From: an uncultured Ruminococcus sp.
GTDB taxonomy: Bacteria; Bacillota; Clostridia; Oscillospirales; Ruminococcaceae
DNA length: 64,000 nt
Assembly (NCBI GenBank): GCA_910584195.1
Contig: CAJTYV010000004.1
Location: forward strand, 62,001 to 126,000
Direction: 5' to 3'
The position numbers were made by a program, and so were the translations under genes. Of this stretch, positions 52,754 through 60,654 are shown one piece after another; position 1 is the first letter of the stretch, and each line of letters opens with the position of its first letter. Below the pieces are notes generated by a model, which saw nothing but the letters and a program-made list of their open reading frames with translations, made no database searches and was not told the origin of the DNA.

Positions 52754-52781
52754 AAGCGCTTTCTTATTGAGGAAAGCGCTT
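52754..52781 (+). terminator. Terminator after the cohesin-like lipoprotein gene
   Basis: A 10-bp stem, AAGCGCTTTC with GAAAGCGCTT, followed by ATTTTGTG and, 10 bp further, six T. Confidence 0.8.
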
Positions 52782-52883
52782 ATTTTGTGAGTTTTTTGCC
52801 TTGTTGGTTCGTCTAATTTAAGCATTGCTTAAGAGTTTTCCATGTTTTTGTATTAAAAAATGCGGATAATTTTTGATATTTCA

Positions 52884-52912
52884 TTGACATAAATATAATT
52901 TTCTGATATACT
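52884..52912 (+). promoter_or_regulatory. Promoter of the DUF2079 gene
   Basis: TTGACA and TATACT, 17 bp apart, about 40 bp before the start codon. Confidence 0.75.
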
Positions 52913-52951
52913 ATAATATGTCGGTTATTTAAAAATAAGGAGGATGTTTAA

Positions 52952-55060
52952 ATGTCCAAGAAAAATAAGGGGAACGTAGCCAAGCCTGAAAAGACTAAGG
53001 TTACGGAAACCGAAATTTCTGCGGAGGGTATATCTGCGTCAGTTGGAGAAATTGTGGAGGAAAATGATATTTCAAGGAATATTGAAGAGAGCGCAGCTGA
53101 AAATCCTTCTGCTGAAAGCGATGATTCGAAATCCGGCGGGTCTGATTCTTTCAAAGATATTCTTGCTGAAAGTATGCAGGGTATCAGGAGCTTTAAAAAC
53201 AGCGCAGCGAATTTCCTTAACAGGCTTGGAATACCTGATATGGCGCTTGTCAGATTTATTGCGTCGTTTTTTACGATCTCCGCTTTAAATATTAATTCTA
53301 TTAAGGGAAAAACAAGCGGTGGAGTTGAAGTCAACCCCGTTTCAATGTGGAAGGATTTTGTTCCGCTGGTGAACGGAGTTCTCACGGTGCTTCTTATGCT
53401 CTCGCTTTTTATTGTTCTTTCTCTTATTCATTATGCACTGCCGAAAAAGTTTCGGATCGTTGACCAGTGTTCGGCTGTTGCCGCCGTCTTATGCTTTGAT
53501 ATTATTCTTCTTTGGCGAAATGCTGACTTCAATCTAAGTTTCGGCGTTATGATGGTATCGACCGTTCTTATTTATTATTCTTACAGTAAAATAAAATCCA
53601 AAAAGCTTCTTAACAAGATACCATGGTGGGTTATCGGAATAGTTGTTCTTGCAATGGCATCGGCTGTTGCGGTTTTTATAAGTATAACAACGATATGCGG
53701 TCACAGATGCTTCGGTACGAACTGTTACGATTTAGGAATTTTTGTGCAAATGTTTCATTCTCTCGCTGATAAAGGCACTGCGGTAACCACATGCGAGCGC
53801 GATGCATTCATGTCGCATTTCAGAATACACGCTTCCTATATTTTCTATATCCTTGCGCCGATTTATAAGATGTTCCCAAAGGCTGAAACCTTGCTTATTG
53901 CTCAGGCTGTTTTGGCGATGGGCGGAGTTGTTCCGATGTTCCTTATTGCTAAAAGGCGCAATTTTAAAGGGATTACACTTTTATTTATGGGAATGGCTTA
54001 CGTATTCTGTGTAGGCATAGTTTCTCCCTGCTATTATGAGTTTCATGAGAATGCGTTTCTGCCAACTATACTTATGTGGCTGCTTTGGGCGGTTGACAGG
54101 AAAAACTATATCATGTTCTATGTAATGTCTGTTCTTACATGTATTGTTAAGGAGGATGCTCCGCTGTATGTTGTATGTATTGGACTTTATCTTTTCTTTG
54201 AGGATAAGGGCAGACTTCACCGCATGAACGGTCTTGTAATGGCGCTTTTTGCAGGAGCATATATGATGTTCATCACGAATTGGCTTACCAGGAACGGTGA
54301 CGGACAGATGATGATGGACAGCCGATTCAGCATTCTTATGATAGATTCTACGGCGGGACTTAAAGAAGTAGTTAAAAATTCCCTTGCCGATCCTGCTTAT
54401 CTTTTCAGCCTGCTGGTGAGAGACGATACTATAAGATTTTTCTTGCAGGTCATGATTCCGTTTTTGTTTATTCCGTTCTTTACCAAGAAGATACATCGTT
54501 TCCTGCTTATACTGCCTTTTATGGTTATGAATCTGATTATCGGCGCCGGTTACGGTTATGCGGCCAATGTTGGATTCCAGTATATCTTCGGACCTGTATG
54601 TCTGCTGATTTACATGTGTATTATCAATATTAGCGATATGGGGCAGAACGGCAAACAGAATATTCCTGTTGCTCTGGGTACGGCTGCCATTATTATGACA
54701 ATGAGCAATTGTTCTCACAGATGGGGAAATTATAACGGTTACCTCAACGACAAAGAATATTATGATAACTTGGAAGAAATGCTGTGCAGTATTCCCGAAG
54801 ATGCTTCGGTAGGTACTGATTCGTTCCTTATCCCTCATGCGGCTAACCGCGATGAAATTTACGTTTTTGACTGCTACGACTATTATGACGATAATACTCT
54901 CCTTACTCCCGAGCGTTTTGATTTTGTTGCGCTTCCTGTACGCAATGATTCCTTTGAGCGTTCGGCGGAAGTTCTTACAGCTAACGGTTATACTTTGTGG
55001 GCTGAGATTCCGGGTAAGGCTCAGGTATTCCAAAGTCCTTATTATGTTCCTGAGGGATAA
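52952..55060 (+). CDS. DUF2079 polytopic membrane protein
   Basis: The 702-residue product has a cytoplasmic Glu/Ser/Lys-rich N terminus of about 90 residues, unusual for the family. About twelve membrane spans follow. The DUF2079 signature is clear after the fifth span: NCYDLGIFVQMFHSLADKG, MSHFRIHASYIFYILAPIYKMFPKAETLLIAQAVLAMGGVVP, CYYEFHENAFLPTILMWLLWAV and VKEDAPLYV. A soluble C-terminal domain (about 600-702) contains PEDASVGTDSFLIPHAANRDEIYVF. DUF2079 proteins have GT-C-like topology and are suspected glycosyltransferases. AAGGAGG precedes the ATG. It has its own promoter and terminator. Confidence 0.88.
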   Translation: MSKKNKGNVAKPEKTKVTETEISAEGISASVGEIVEENDISRNIEESAAENPSAESDDSKSGGSDSFKDILAESMQGIRSFKNSAANFLNRLGIPDMALVRFIASFFTISALNINSIKGKTSGGVEVNPVSMWKDFVPLVNGVLTVLLMLSLFIVLSLIHYALPKKFRIVDQCSAVAAVLCFDIILLWRNADFNLSFGVMMVSTVLIYYSYSKIKSKKLLNKIPWWVIGIVVLAMASAVAVFISITTICGHRCFGTNCYDLGIFVQMFHSLADKGTAVTTCERDAFMSHFRIHASYIFYILAPIYKMFPKAETLLIAQAVLAMGGVVPMFLIAKRRNFKGITLLFMGMAYVFCVGIVSPCYYEFHENAFLPTILMWLLWAVDRKNYIMFYVMSVLTCIVKEDAPLYVVCIGLYLFFEDKGRLHRMNGLVMALFAGAYMMFITNWLTRNGDGQMMMDSRFSILMIDSTAGLKEVVKNSLADPAYLFSLLVRDDTIRFFLQVMIPFLFIPFFTKKIHRFLLILPFMVMNLIIGAGYGYAANVGFQYIFGPVCLLIYMCIINISDMGQNGKQNIPVALGTAAIIMTMSNCSHRWGNYNGYLNDKEYYDNLEEMLCSIPEDASVGTDSFLIPHAANRDEIYVFDCYDYYDDNTLLTPERFDFVALPVRNDSFERSAEVLTANGYTLWAEIPGKAQVFQSPYYVPEG

Positions 55061-55074
55061 TCAATAATTTTGCC

Positions 55075-55111
55075 AAAGCGGATACATTGCCTGATGTGGT
55101 GTATCCGCTTT
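55075..55111 (+). terminator. Terminator after the DUF2079 gene
   Basis: A 12-bp perfect stem, AAAGCGGATACA with TGTATCCGCTTT, followed by AATTTTATG. Confidence 0.85.
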
Positions 55112-55379
55112 AATTTTATGTGAGAATTTAATATCGCAATAATACTGATCACTCATTAAAAACTTGACATTTTTGCAGAAATTCTACACTCGTCACTTCG
55201 TTAAAACCTCTTGCGGGGCGGCAGCCTTGGCGCGTTGATTTTTCTCATACTAAGCACAGTTTCTCTGTAAATTTTGTCAAATGTTTTAATGATGGTTGGT
55301 ATAAATATACTTTTGGATTATCTGCAATAAAGGTATATATATTTTATATATAGTTAGATAAAAAAAATTTTAAAAAGAC
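55112..55379. other. Non-coding stretch ahead of the decarboxylase operon
   Basis: No gene is seen. A TTGACA occurs near 55165 without a well-spaced -10. A short GC-rich patch (about 55190-55240) and an AT-rich palindrome-like run near 55330-55360 have no assigned role. Confidence 0.3.
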
Positions 55380-55408
55380 TGGAAATTTTTTTGGAGATAT
55401 GCTATAAT
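55380..55408 (+). promoter_or_regulatory. Likely promoter of the decarboxylase operon
   Basis: TGGAAA and a perfect TATAAT (55403-55408), 17 bp apart, giving a leader of about 125 nt. Confidence 0.5.
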
Positions 55409-55538
55409 GTTTTTGATTGGGTTTAATTTGCATTTTAGCAATTTTCCTAATGAAATCAAATTCAGTAAAGATATTTAAGCTAAACTCGCCCGCATTTTAT
55501 GCCTCTGAATATCTTACTTCTGATAAGGAGGATGTCAC

Positions 55539-56936
55539 ATGAAAAAAGTACAGCTGACAGAAACAGTGCTGCGTGACGCTAACCAGTCGTTGATGGCTAC
55601 TCGTTTGCCTTATACCGATTACGAGGGTATTCTTGCCGACATGGATAAGGCAGGTTACTACTCTATCGAATGCTGGGGCGGCGCGACTTTCGATTCTTGT
55701 CTGCGTTACCTTAACGAAGATCCGTGGGATAGACTGAGAAATCTCAGAAAAAATCTGCCTAACACAAGGCTTCAGATGCTTTTGAGAGGTCAGAATCTCT
55801 TAGGATATAAGCATTATCACGATGATGTCGTGGAGAAGTTCATTGAACTCTCAATTAAGAACGGAATTGATGTTATACGTATTTTTGATGCTCTTAACGA
55901 TTTCCGCAATATCGAAACGGCTCTTAATGCAGCTAAGAAGTATGCAAAGAAAAGGACAATTGCTTCCGGATGTATTTCCTATACGCAAAGCCCTGTACAT
56001 ACTGTTGACAAGTATATCCAGATGTGCAAGGAACTTAAAACAATGGGATTCGATACGATCTGTCTCAAAGATATGGCAGGCACTATGTCTCCCTATGAGG
56101 CTGAACATCTTGTAAAGGGAATCAAGGACGCTATCGGCGATATGACTCTTGTGCTTCATACTCATTGTACTACCGGAATGGCTTATATGACTATTGCAAA
56201 GGCTATCGAGGCAGGAATTGATGTTATCGACACTGCCTGCTCTGCATTTTCCGGCGGAACTTCTCAGCCCTCTACCGAAACAATGTTCTATGCATTGCAG
56301 CAATACGGTATTGAAACCGGTCTTAACGAGGATATAATAAATAAGGTAAACGACTACTTCAAGCCTGTAAAGCAAAAGTATATCGACAACGGTCAGCTTA
56401 ATCCCAAGAGTCTCGCTACGGACGCTCAGGCTTTGGTTTACAAAGTTCCGGGAGGAATGCTTTCGAATATGATCGCTAATCTTACAGATATGCACGCTAT
56501 GGATAAGTTTGACGAAGCCTTGGCAGAAATTCCGAAGGTACGTGCAGATCTTGGTTATCCTCCGCTGGTAACGCCTCTTTCACAAATGGTTGGAAATCAG
56601 GCTGTAACAAACGTTCTTATCGGTGAACGATACAAGAATATTTCCAAAGAAGTTAAAAATTATATCAAGGGAGAATACGGAATTGCACCTGCACCTATTG
56701 ACCCTGCGCTTTCTAAAAAGGTACTGGGCGACGATATGCCTGTAGACTGCCGTATCGAAGATGTTAAGCGCACAGGCGAGGATTTCAAAGCAGCCAAAGA
56801 CGCTTTGGGCGACCTTTGCCGCTGTGAGGAAGATGTAATGAGCTATATATGCTATCCTGATCAGACTCTTAAATTCCTTCAGAACCGAAAGGCTCAGGAA
56901 GAAAACGAAGCCGTTTATACTATCGAAGAAATGTAA
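55539..56936 (+). CDS. oadA: Oxaloacetate decarboxylase alpha (carboxyltransferase) subunit
   Basis: The 465-residue product is the carboxyltransferase domain shared with pyruvate carboxylase: LTETVLRDANQSLMATRLPYTDYEGIL, WGGATFDSCLRYLNEDPWDRLR, LLRGQNLLGYKHY, DVIRIFDALND, the metal/biotin lysine in CLKDMAGTMSPYEA, LHTHCTTGMA and VPGGMLSNM. It moves the carboxyl group of oxaloacetate to biotin. It ends before any biotin domain; that domain is made by a separate gene two positions downstream. GATAAGGAGG precedes the ATG. It is the first of four closely packed genes. Confidence 0.94.
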   Translation: MKKVQLTETVLRDANQSLMATRLPYTDYEGILADMDKAGYYSIECWGGATFDSCLRYLNEDPWDRLRNLRKNLPNTRLQMLLRGQNLLGYKHYHDDVVEKFIELSIKNGIDVIRIFDALNDFRNIETALNAAKKYAKKRTIASGCISYTQSPVHTVDKYIQMCKELKTMGFDTICLKDMAGTMSPYEAEHLVKGIKDAIGDMTLVLHTHCTTGMAYMTIAKAIEAGIDVIDTACSAFSGGTSQPSTETMFYALQQYGIETGLNEDIINKVNDYFKPVKQKYIDNGQLNPKSLATDAQALVYKVPGGMLSNMIANLTDMHAMDKFDEALAEIPKVRADLGYPPLVTPLSQMVGNQAVTNVLIGERYKNISKEVKNYIKGEYGIAPAPIDPALSKKVLGDDMPVDCRIEDVKRTGEDFKAAKDALGDLCRCEEDVMSYICYPDQTLKFLQNRKAQEENEAVYTIEEM

Positions 56937-56948
56937 GGGGGCGGCATT

Positions 56949-57332
56949 ATGAACTTTTCATTGGTTGCCGCACAGGCGGCTGACAGCGGTACGAAAATGA
57001 ATATAGGCGACGCGGCTGTAGTTGCAGTTTTTGGATATGCAGTGGTATTTTTCGGACTCGTTCTGCTTATGTGCGTACTGTATATAACAGGCGCTGTTTT
57101 CAAAAGACGCGACGCTAAAGCGGCTGCGGTAAAGGCGGCGGAAGTCAAGTCAGAAGCCAAAGCATCGCCCGAACCTGTTGTGGATGCGCCGATCGCTCCG
57201 GGTTCGGCAGGTCACGTAAAGCTTCACGGAGTTCCCGATAAAGAGGCTGCTATGATAATGGCTATTGTTGCGGATAAGCTTCAGACACCTCTCAATGAGC
57301 TGAGATTTACTTCAATAAAGGAGATTAAGTAA
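56949..57332 (+). CDS. oadG: Na+-pumping decarboxylase gamma subunit (OadG family)
   Basis: The 127-residue product has one N-terminal membrane span (VVAVFGYAVVFFGLVLLMCVLYITG) and a charged Ala/Lys linker. A short C-terminal segment (VPDKEAAMIMAIVADKLQTPLNELRFTSIKEI) resembles the acyl-CoA or carboxylase-associated tail of OadG-family proteins. The gamma subunit holds the alpha and beta subunits together and helps the final decarboxylation. Gaps to its neighbours are 12 bp and 1 bp. Low sequence conservation is normal for this family. Confidence 0.85.
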   Translation: MNFSLVAAQAADSGTKMNIGDAAVVAVFGYAVVFFGLVLLMCVLYITGAVFKRRDAKAAAVKAAEVKSEAKASPEPVVDAPIAPGSAGHVKLHGVPDKEAAMIMAIVADKLQTPLNELRFTSIKEIK

Positions 57333-57333
57333 A

Positions 57334-57732
57334 ATGAAATATAAAGTAACGCTAAACGGCAAGACTTATGAAGTCGAGGTCGAAAAAGGAAAAGCTATTC
57401 TTCTTGACGAGTACGAAGCTCTTGCTCCTGCTCCTGTACAGTCGGCTGCGGCTGCACCTGCTGCACCTGCATCTCCCGCGGCAGCGCCTGCTCCGGCAGC
57501 TCCCGTTAATCTTGCGGCAGGGGAGACGATCGCTGCTCCTATGCCCGGAAATATTCTCAGAGTCGATGTTAAGCAGGGAGACACGGTAAAAGAGGGACAG
57601 ATACTTGTTATTCTCGAAGCTATGAAAATGGAGAACGAGATCGTAGCTCCGAAAGACGGCACTGTAGCGCAGGTAGTAACGAGCAAGGGCGCGGTTGTTG
57701 ATACAGGCTCTCCGCTGGTCATAATAGCGTAA
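57334..57732 (+). CDS. Biotin carboxyl carrier protein of the decarboxylase
   Basis: The 132-residue product has an N-terminal strand pair (MKYKVTLNGKTYEVEVEKGKA), an Ala/Pro-rich flexible linker (about 30-62) and a biotinyl domain with the E-A-M-K-M-E-N motif; the biotinylated lysine is K98. It shuttles the carboxyl group from the alpha to the beta subunit. The start follows the gamma stop by 1 bp. The Ala/Pro linker gives the swing needed between membrane and soluble parts. Confidence 0.95.
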   Translation: MKYKVTLNGKTYEVEVEKGKAILLDEYEALAPAPVQSAAAAPAAPASPAAAPAPAAPVNLAAGETIAAPMPGNILRVDVKQGDTVKEGQILVILEAMKMENEIVAPKDGTVAQVVTSKGAVVDTGSPLVIIA

Positions 57733-57744
57733 GGAGGGCGGAAA

Positions 57745-58965
57745 ATGGATATTCTTCAAACCCTTAAAGACCTTTGGGAAGGCTCGGGATTTCATAGCTT
57801 TCTTGTAGACGGGGGCTGGAAGAACCTTGTAATGATAATTATTTCATGTGTTCTTCTTTACCTCGGTATCAAGAAAAAATTTGAGCCGCTTCTTCTCGTA
57901 GGTATCGCATTCGGATGTTTGCTCGTAAATTTGTCGTATTTCGGGCCTGATTCTACAGATGCCCTTTATCATCCGGAGCTTTGGACAAATTTCCTTGACG
58001 AAAACAGCGAATATTATCACAGCTATGGTCATATTCTGTCACACGGCGGACTGCTCGATATACTTTACATAGGAGTAAAAGCCGGTATTTATCCTTCGCT
58101 TATTTTTATGGGCGTCGGAGCAATGACTGACTTCGGACCTCTTATTGCTAACCCTAAGAGTCTTCTTTTGGGTGCGGCTGCTCAGATGGGAGTGTTTTTG
58201 GCATTTTTTGGAGCTGCGGCTTCAGGAGTTTTTACGGGCAATCAGGCTGCTGCAATCGGTATTATCGGAGGAGCTGACGGTCCTACAGCCATATTCCTTA
58301 CTACAAAGCTTGCGCCTGAGCTTCTCGGACCTATCGCTATAGCGGCTTATTCGTACATGGCTCTTATACCTATGATTCAGCCTCCGCTTATGAAGTGGCT
58401 GACAACTGAGAAAGAGCGTAAAGTAAAAATGGAGCAGAACAGAGTTGTTTCAAAAACAGAAAAGATTATCTTCCCCATTATAGTTGCCATGTTTGTTATA
58501 CTTCTTCTTCCCTCAACAGCTCCGCTTATCGGCTGTCTTATGCTTGGCAATCTTTGGAGAGAGTGCGGAGTTACTGAGAGACTTTCCGACACGGTACAGA
58601 ATGCTCTTATGAATATTGTAACGGTATTTCTCGGAATTTCGGTCGGCGCTACGACAGCTGCTGACAGTTTCCTTAATGTTAAAACGCTCCTTATTATTCT
58701 TTTGGGACTTACAGCGTTTGCATTCTCTACAATAGGCGGACTTCTCGTTGGCAAGCTTATGTACGTTCTTACCGGAGGAAAGGTTAATCCTCTTATCGGT
58801 TCGGCAGGCGTATCGGCAGTACCTATGGCGGCACGAGTTTCTCAGGTCGAGGGACAGAAAGCAAATCCCTCAAACTTCCTGCTTATGCATGCTATGGGTC
58901 CGAATGTAGCCGGAGTTATCGGCTCGGCTATCGCGGCAGGTTTCCTGCTCGCAGTTTTCGGTTGA
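57745..58965 (+). CDS. oadB: Na+-pumping decarboxylase beta subunit
   Basis: The 406-residue product is the membrane pump of sodium-translocating decarboxylases. It contains about nine to ten spans and the family motifs FMGVGAMTDFGPLIANPKSLLLGAAAQMGVF, AIGIIGGADGPTAIF (with the Na+-linked Asp), YSYMALIPMIQPPLM, the repeat-like GNLWRECGVTERLSDT, and PLIGSAGVSAVPMAARVSQ. It decarboxylates carboxybiotin and exports Na+. The Gly/Ser/Asp residues lining the ion path appear intact. AAGGAGG precedes the ATG. A hairpin and T-tract follow. Confidence 0.95.
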   Translation: MDILQTLKDLWEGSGFHSFLVDGGWKNLVMIIISCVLLYLGIKKKFEPLLLVGIAFGCLLVNLSYFGPDSTDALYHPELWTNFLDENSEYYHSYGHILSHGGLLDILYIGVKAGIYPSLIFMGVGAMTDFGPLIANPKSLLLGAAAQMGVFLAFFGAAASGVFTGNQAAAIGIIGGADGPTAIFLTTKLAPELLGPIAIAAYSYMALIPMIQPPLMKWLTTEKERKVKMEQNRVVSKTEKIIFPIIVAMFVILLLPSTAPLIGCLMLGNLWRECGVTERLSDTVQNALMNIVTVFLGISVGATTAADSFLNVKTLLIILLGLTAFAFSTIGGLLVGKLMYVLTGGKVNPLIGSAGVSAVPMAARVSQVEGQKANPSNFLLMHAMGPNVAGVIGSAIAAGFLLAVFG

Positions 58966-58990
58966 TTTAAATAATTTATTTGACATATAT

Positions 58991-59044
58991 TCGCTGTTTG
59001 TTTTTGTGTTCGGAATACATAAGCAGACGGCGATTTCTTTTTTT
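58991..59044 (+). terminator. Terminator of the decarboxylase operon
   Basis: A 10-bp stem with two G-T pairs (TCGCTGTTTG with CAGACGGCGA) is followed by TTTCTTTTTTT. The remaining DNA to 59244 is AT-rich and shows no gene. Confidence 0.65.
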
Positions 59045-59244
59045 ACAAATTTTATGCTTGACGCATCAAATATTTTTGTTTATTTTTACCTAATATAAAA
59101 CCTGTTCTTAAATCAATGCAGCGTATTTTCTTGATGATTCGATCTTAAGTATTTGTCCGTAAACAGCTTTTTTTTCATATGACATGCTGTATAATAAATT
59201 AATCTAATTATTTGTTTATAATTGGAAACACTTGGATTTTTTGG

Positions 59245-59273
59245 TTGACAAAATTTAAAACTTGTATTATAAT
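59245..59273 (+). promoter_or_regulatory. Perfect consensus promoter of the structured-leader locus
   Basis: TTGACA (59245-59250) and TATAAT (59268-59273) are 17 bp apart. Transcription should begin near 59280, leaving a 5' leader of about 355 nt. Confidence 0.85.
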
Positions 59274-59354
59274 AGTATATAAGAGTGAATATAATTATTT
59301 TCTGCATAAAAAAGATATATTTGCAGGAAATGTGATGGATATGTAAGAATAAAG

Positions 59355-59565
59355 TGCGGAAAGGTATAACCGCAGACGATGTACCCCGAGTCTCGACTGT
59401 CGTCTCGGTCGGTGCTTCTGCTTCGCAGAGGTGTTCACCGGACACCCGCACCCTCTTAGGAGGCACACATCTTTAGATTCAGTCGGAGATACAATCTCCG
59501 ACTGAATCCGGCTTACTATCGTAAGCCGTCTGCTTGTTGAAAGCAGAGCTTTGAAGAGTTTCAAC
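59355..59565 (+). ncRNA. Candidate structured leader RNA, class unknown
   Basis: This GC-rich island in AT-rich DNA folds into many helices: TGCGG/CCGCA (59355-59374); AGACGA/TCGTCT (59374-59405); a three-way junction closed by GGTGC/GCACC (59411-59452) holding a 6-bp and a 5-bp hairpin; CCTC/GAGG (59452-59463), which hides an AGGAGG; a 15-bp perfect stem with 3-nt loop (59476-59508); an 8-bp stem (59509-59528); and a 7-bp stem (59529-59547), the last three directly abutting. The final stem competes with GTTGAAA/TTTCAAC (59536-59565), so a switch is possible. There is no T-tract. It does not match FMN, TPP, SAM, lysine, T-box, cobalamin or c-di-GMP riboswitch cores that I know. Confidence 0.55.
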
Positions 59566-59636
59566 CTGATGTTAAATTTATTCTTTCTGTATCTGTATAT
59601 ATGAATTGTTTACAGAACAATTCGGAGGATGACACA

Positions 59637-60578
59637 ATGAAAAAAATAAAATTCAGACCAAGCCGGCTCATAAGTGCGATGGCAGGAGTGGTCATGGTGA
59701 CATTTGTGGGCGACGCTGTTAGGCGTACGCTTGTTGATGTCGATCTTGATGACTGCGTTATTGATAACGGCAGGTTTTATCACGGGGAGGGCGCTCCCGA
59801 GCCTGAAAGCGAATTGCTGAATAATCCTACCGACAGCTCCGGCGTTGAAAAACTCGGCAGCGGTTCAAGGGCTTATAATAAGGACGATATTTATACAGGC
59901 ATGCTTGTTCCGGCAAATGCGAATACCTCAATTATTCGCGATACTTCGGATAATATGGTTAATTTGGCAGATTTCAAAAACGAATCGTACAGTGTTTTGG
60001 GAGAAAATCTGTTATTGAATTTAAGCGCTGCCGAAGCTCTTAACATGATGATGTCAGATTATGAAAATGCTACATCTCTTACGGATTTTGCAGTGTACGG
60101 CACGGATTCAACAGTACCCGGCGAGGGTTCGCCCTGTCCTAAACTATACCCAGACTGCATTTCGGGAAATACCGTTGACGTTGCTCTTGTGGGGTGGGGT
60201 TCGGTAATTGCTTATGATGGGAAAGACACTGAAAGCTGGATAGTTGAAAACTGTTCAAATTACGGCTACATAGTCAGGTATCCTGTGGGAAAAACGGAGA
60301 TTACGGGCGAGAGTTACTGCCCATGGCATTTAAGATACGTTGGACAGCCGCATGCTTTGATAATGAATGCGAACGGTTATTGTCTTGAAGAATATATCGG
60401 TTATCTGAAAGGATTTACGCAGGAAAATCCTCTTATAAGTACAGTGGGCGAAGATTCATATAAGATATACACCGTTTCATCATTAAGCGACGTTACTTAC
60501 ATTGACGTACCTTTGGGAGGAAATTATGATGTTTCAGGAGACGGTTCATCGGGTTATATAGTGACGATAAAAGAATAA
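59637..60578 (+). CDS. VanY-like (M15B) D,D-carboxypeptidase homologue with altered active site
   Basis: The 313-residue product has an N-terminal signal anchor (LISAMAGVVMVTFVGDAV), a linker of about 90 residues and a VanY-like domain recognisable by TESWIVENCSNYGYIVRYPVGKTEITG, PWHLRYVG and LEEYIGYLKGF. In active enzymes SxHxxGxAxD supplies a zinc His and Asp, and EPWH supplies the catalytic Glu and last zinc His. Here these read PDCISGNTVDV and CPWH: the His is C174 and the Glu is C228, while D181 and H231 remain. It is probably not a normal carboxypeptidase; the two Cys could form a disulfide or rebuild a metal site. ATG 59637 follows GGAGG. The structured RNA lies in its leader. Confidence 0.85.
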   Translation: MKKIKFRPSRLISAMAGVVMVTFVGDAVRRTLVDVDLDDCVIDNGRFYHGEGAPEPESELLNNPTDSSGVEKLGSGSRAYNKDDIYTGMLVPANANTSIIRDTSDNMVNLADFKNESYSVLGENLLLNLSAAEALNMMMSDYENATSLTDFAVYGTDSTVPGEGSPCPKLYPDCISGNTVDVALVGWGSVIAYDGKDTESWIVENCSNYGYIVRYPVGKTEITGESYCPWHLRYVGQPHALIMNANGYCLEEYIGYLKGFTQENPLISTVGEDSYKIYTVSSLSDVTYIDVPLGGNYDVSGDGSSGYIVTIKE

Positions 60579-60581
60579 GAG

Positions 60582-60610
60582 AACGGTTCGGGTATTTCCG
60601 GACCGTTTTT
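60582..60610 (+). terminator. Terminator after the VanY-like gene
   Basis: A 9-bp stem with one G-T pair (ACGGTTCGG with CCGGACCGT) followed by five T. The S11-like gene begins 45 bp later, so read-through or a separate promoter is needed for it. Confidence 0.75.
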
Positions 60611-60654
60611 GAATTATTAATTACCTTGCCGCATATAATTTAACGGGTGATAAT

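Noticed and set aside
52735..52790. Frameshift cutting off the rest of a cohesin in the 51808-52734 lipoprotein
   Set aside because: A terminator hairpin starts 19 bp after the stop and no cohesin-like codons appear in any frame beyond it, so truncation by frameshift is not supported.
53981..55033. 350-codon minus-strand open frame inside the DUF2079 gene
   Set aside because: Long by chance from codon bias; the plus-strand frame has membrane spans, family motifs, a ribosome binding site and a promoter.
55185..55265. GC-rich patch with possible hairpins upstream of oadA considered as a riboswitch
   Set aside because: No stable multi-helix fold or known core could be drawn, and it lies upstream of the best promoter.
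57366..57722. Minus-strand open frame across the biotin carrier gene
   Set aside because: A shadow of Ala/Pro codons; the biotin motif on the plus strand is decisive.
59113..59564. Two minus-strand open frames of 89-117 codons across the leader region
   Set aside because: They run through the arms of the predicted RNA helices, lack ribosome binding sites, and have composition expected from a GC-rich structured RNA rather than a protein.
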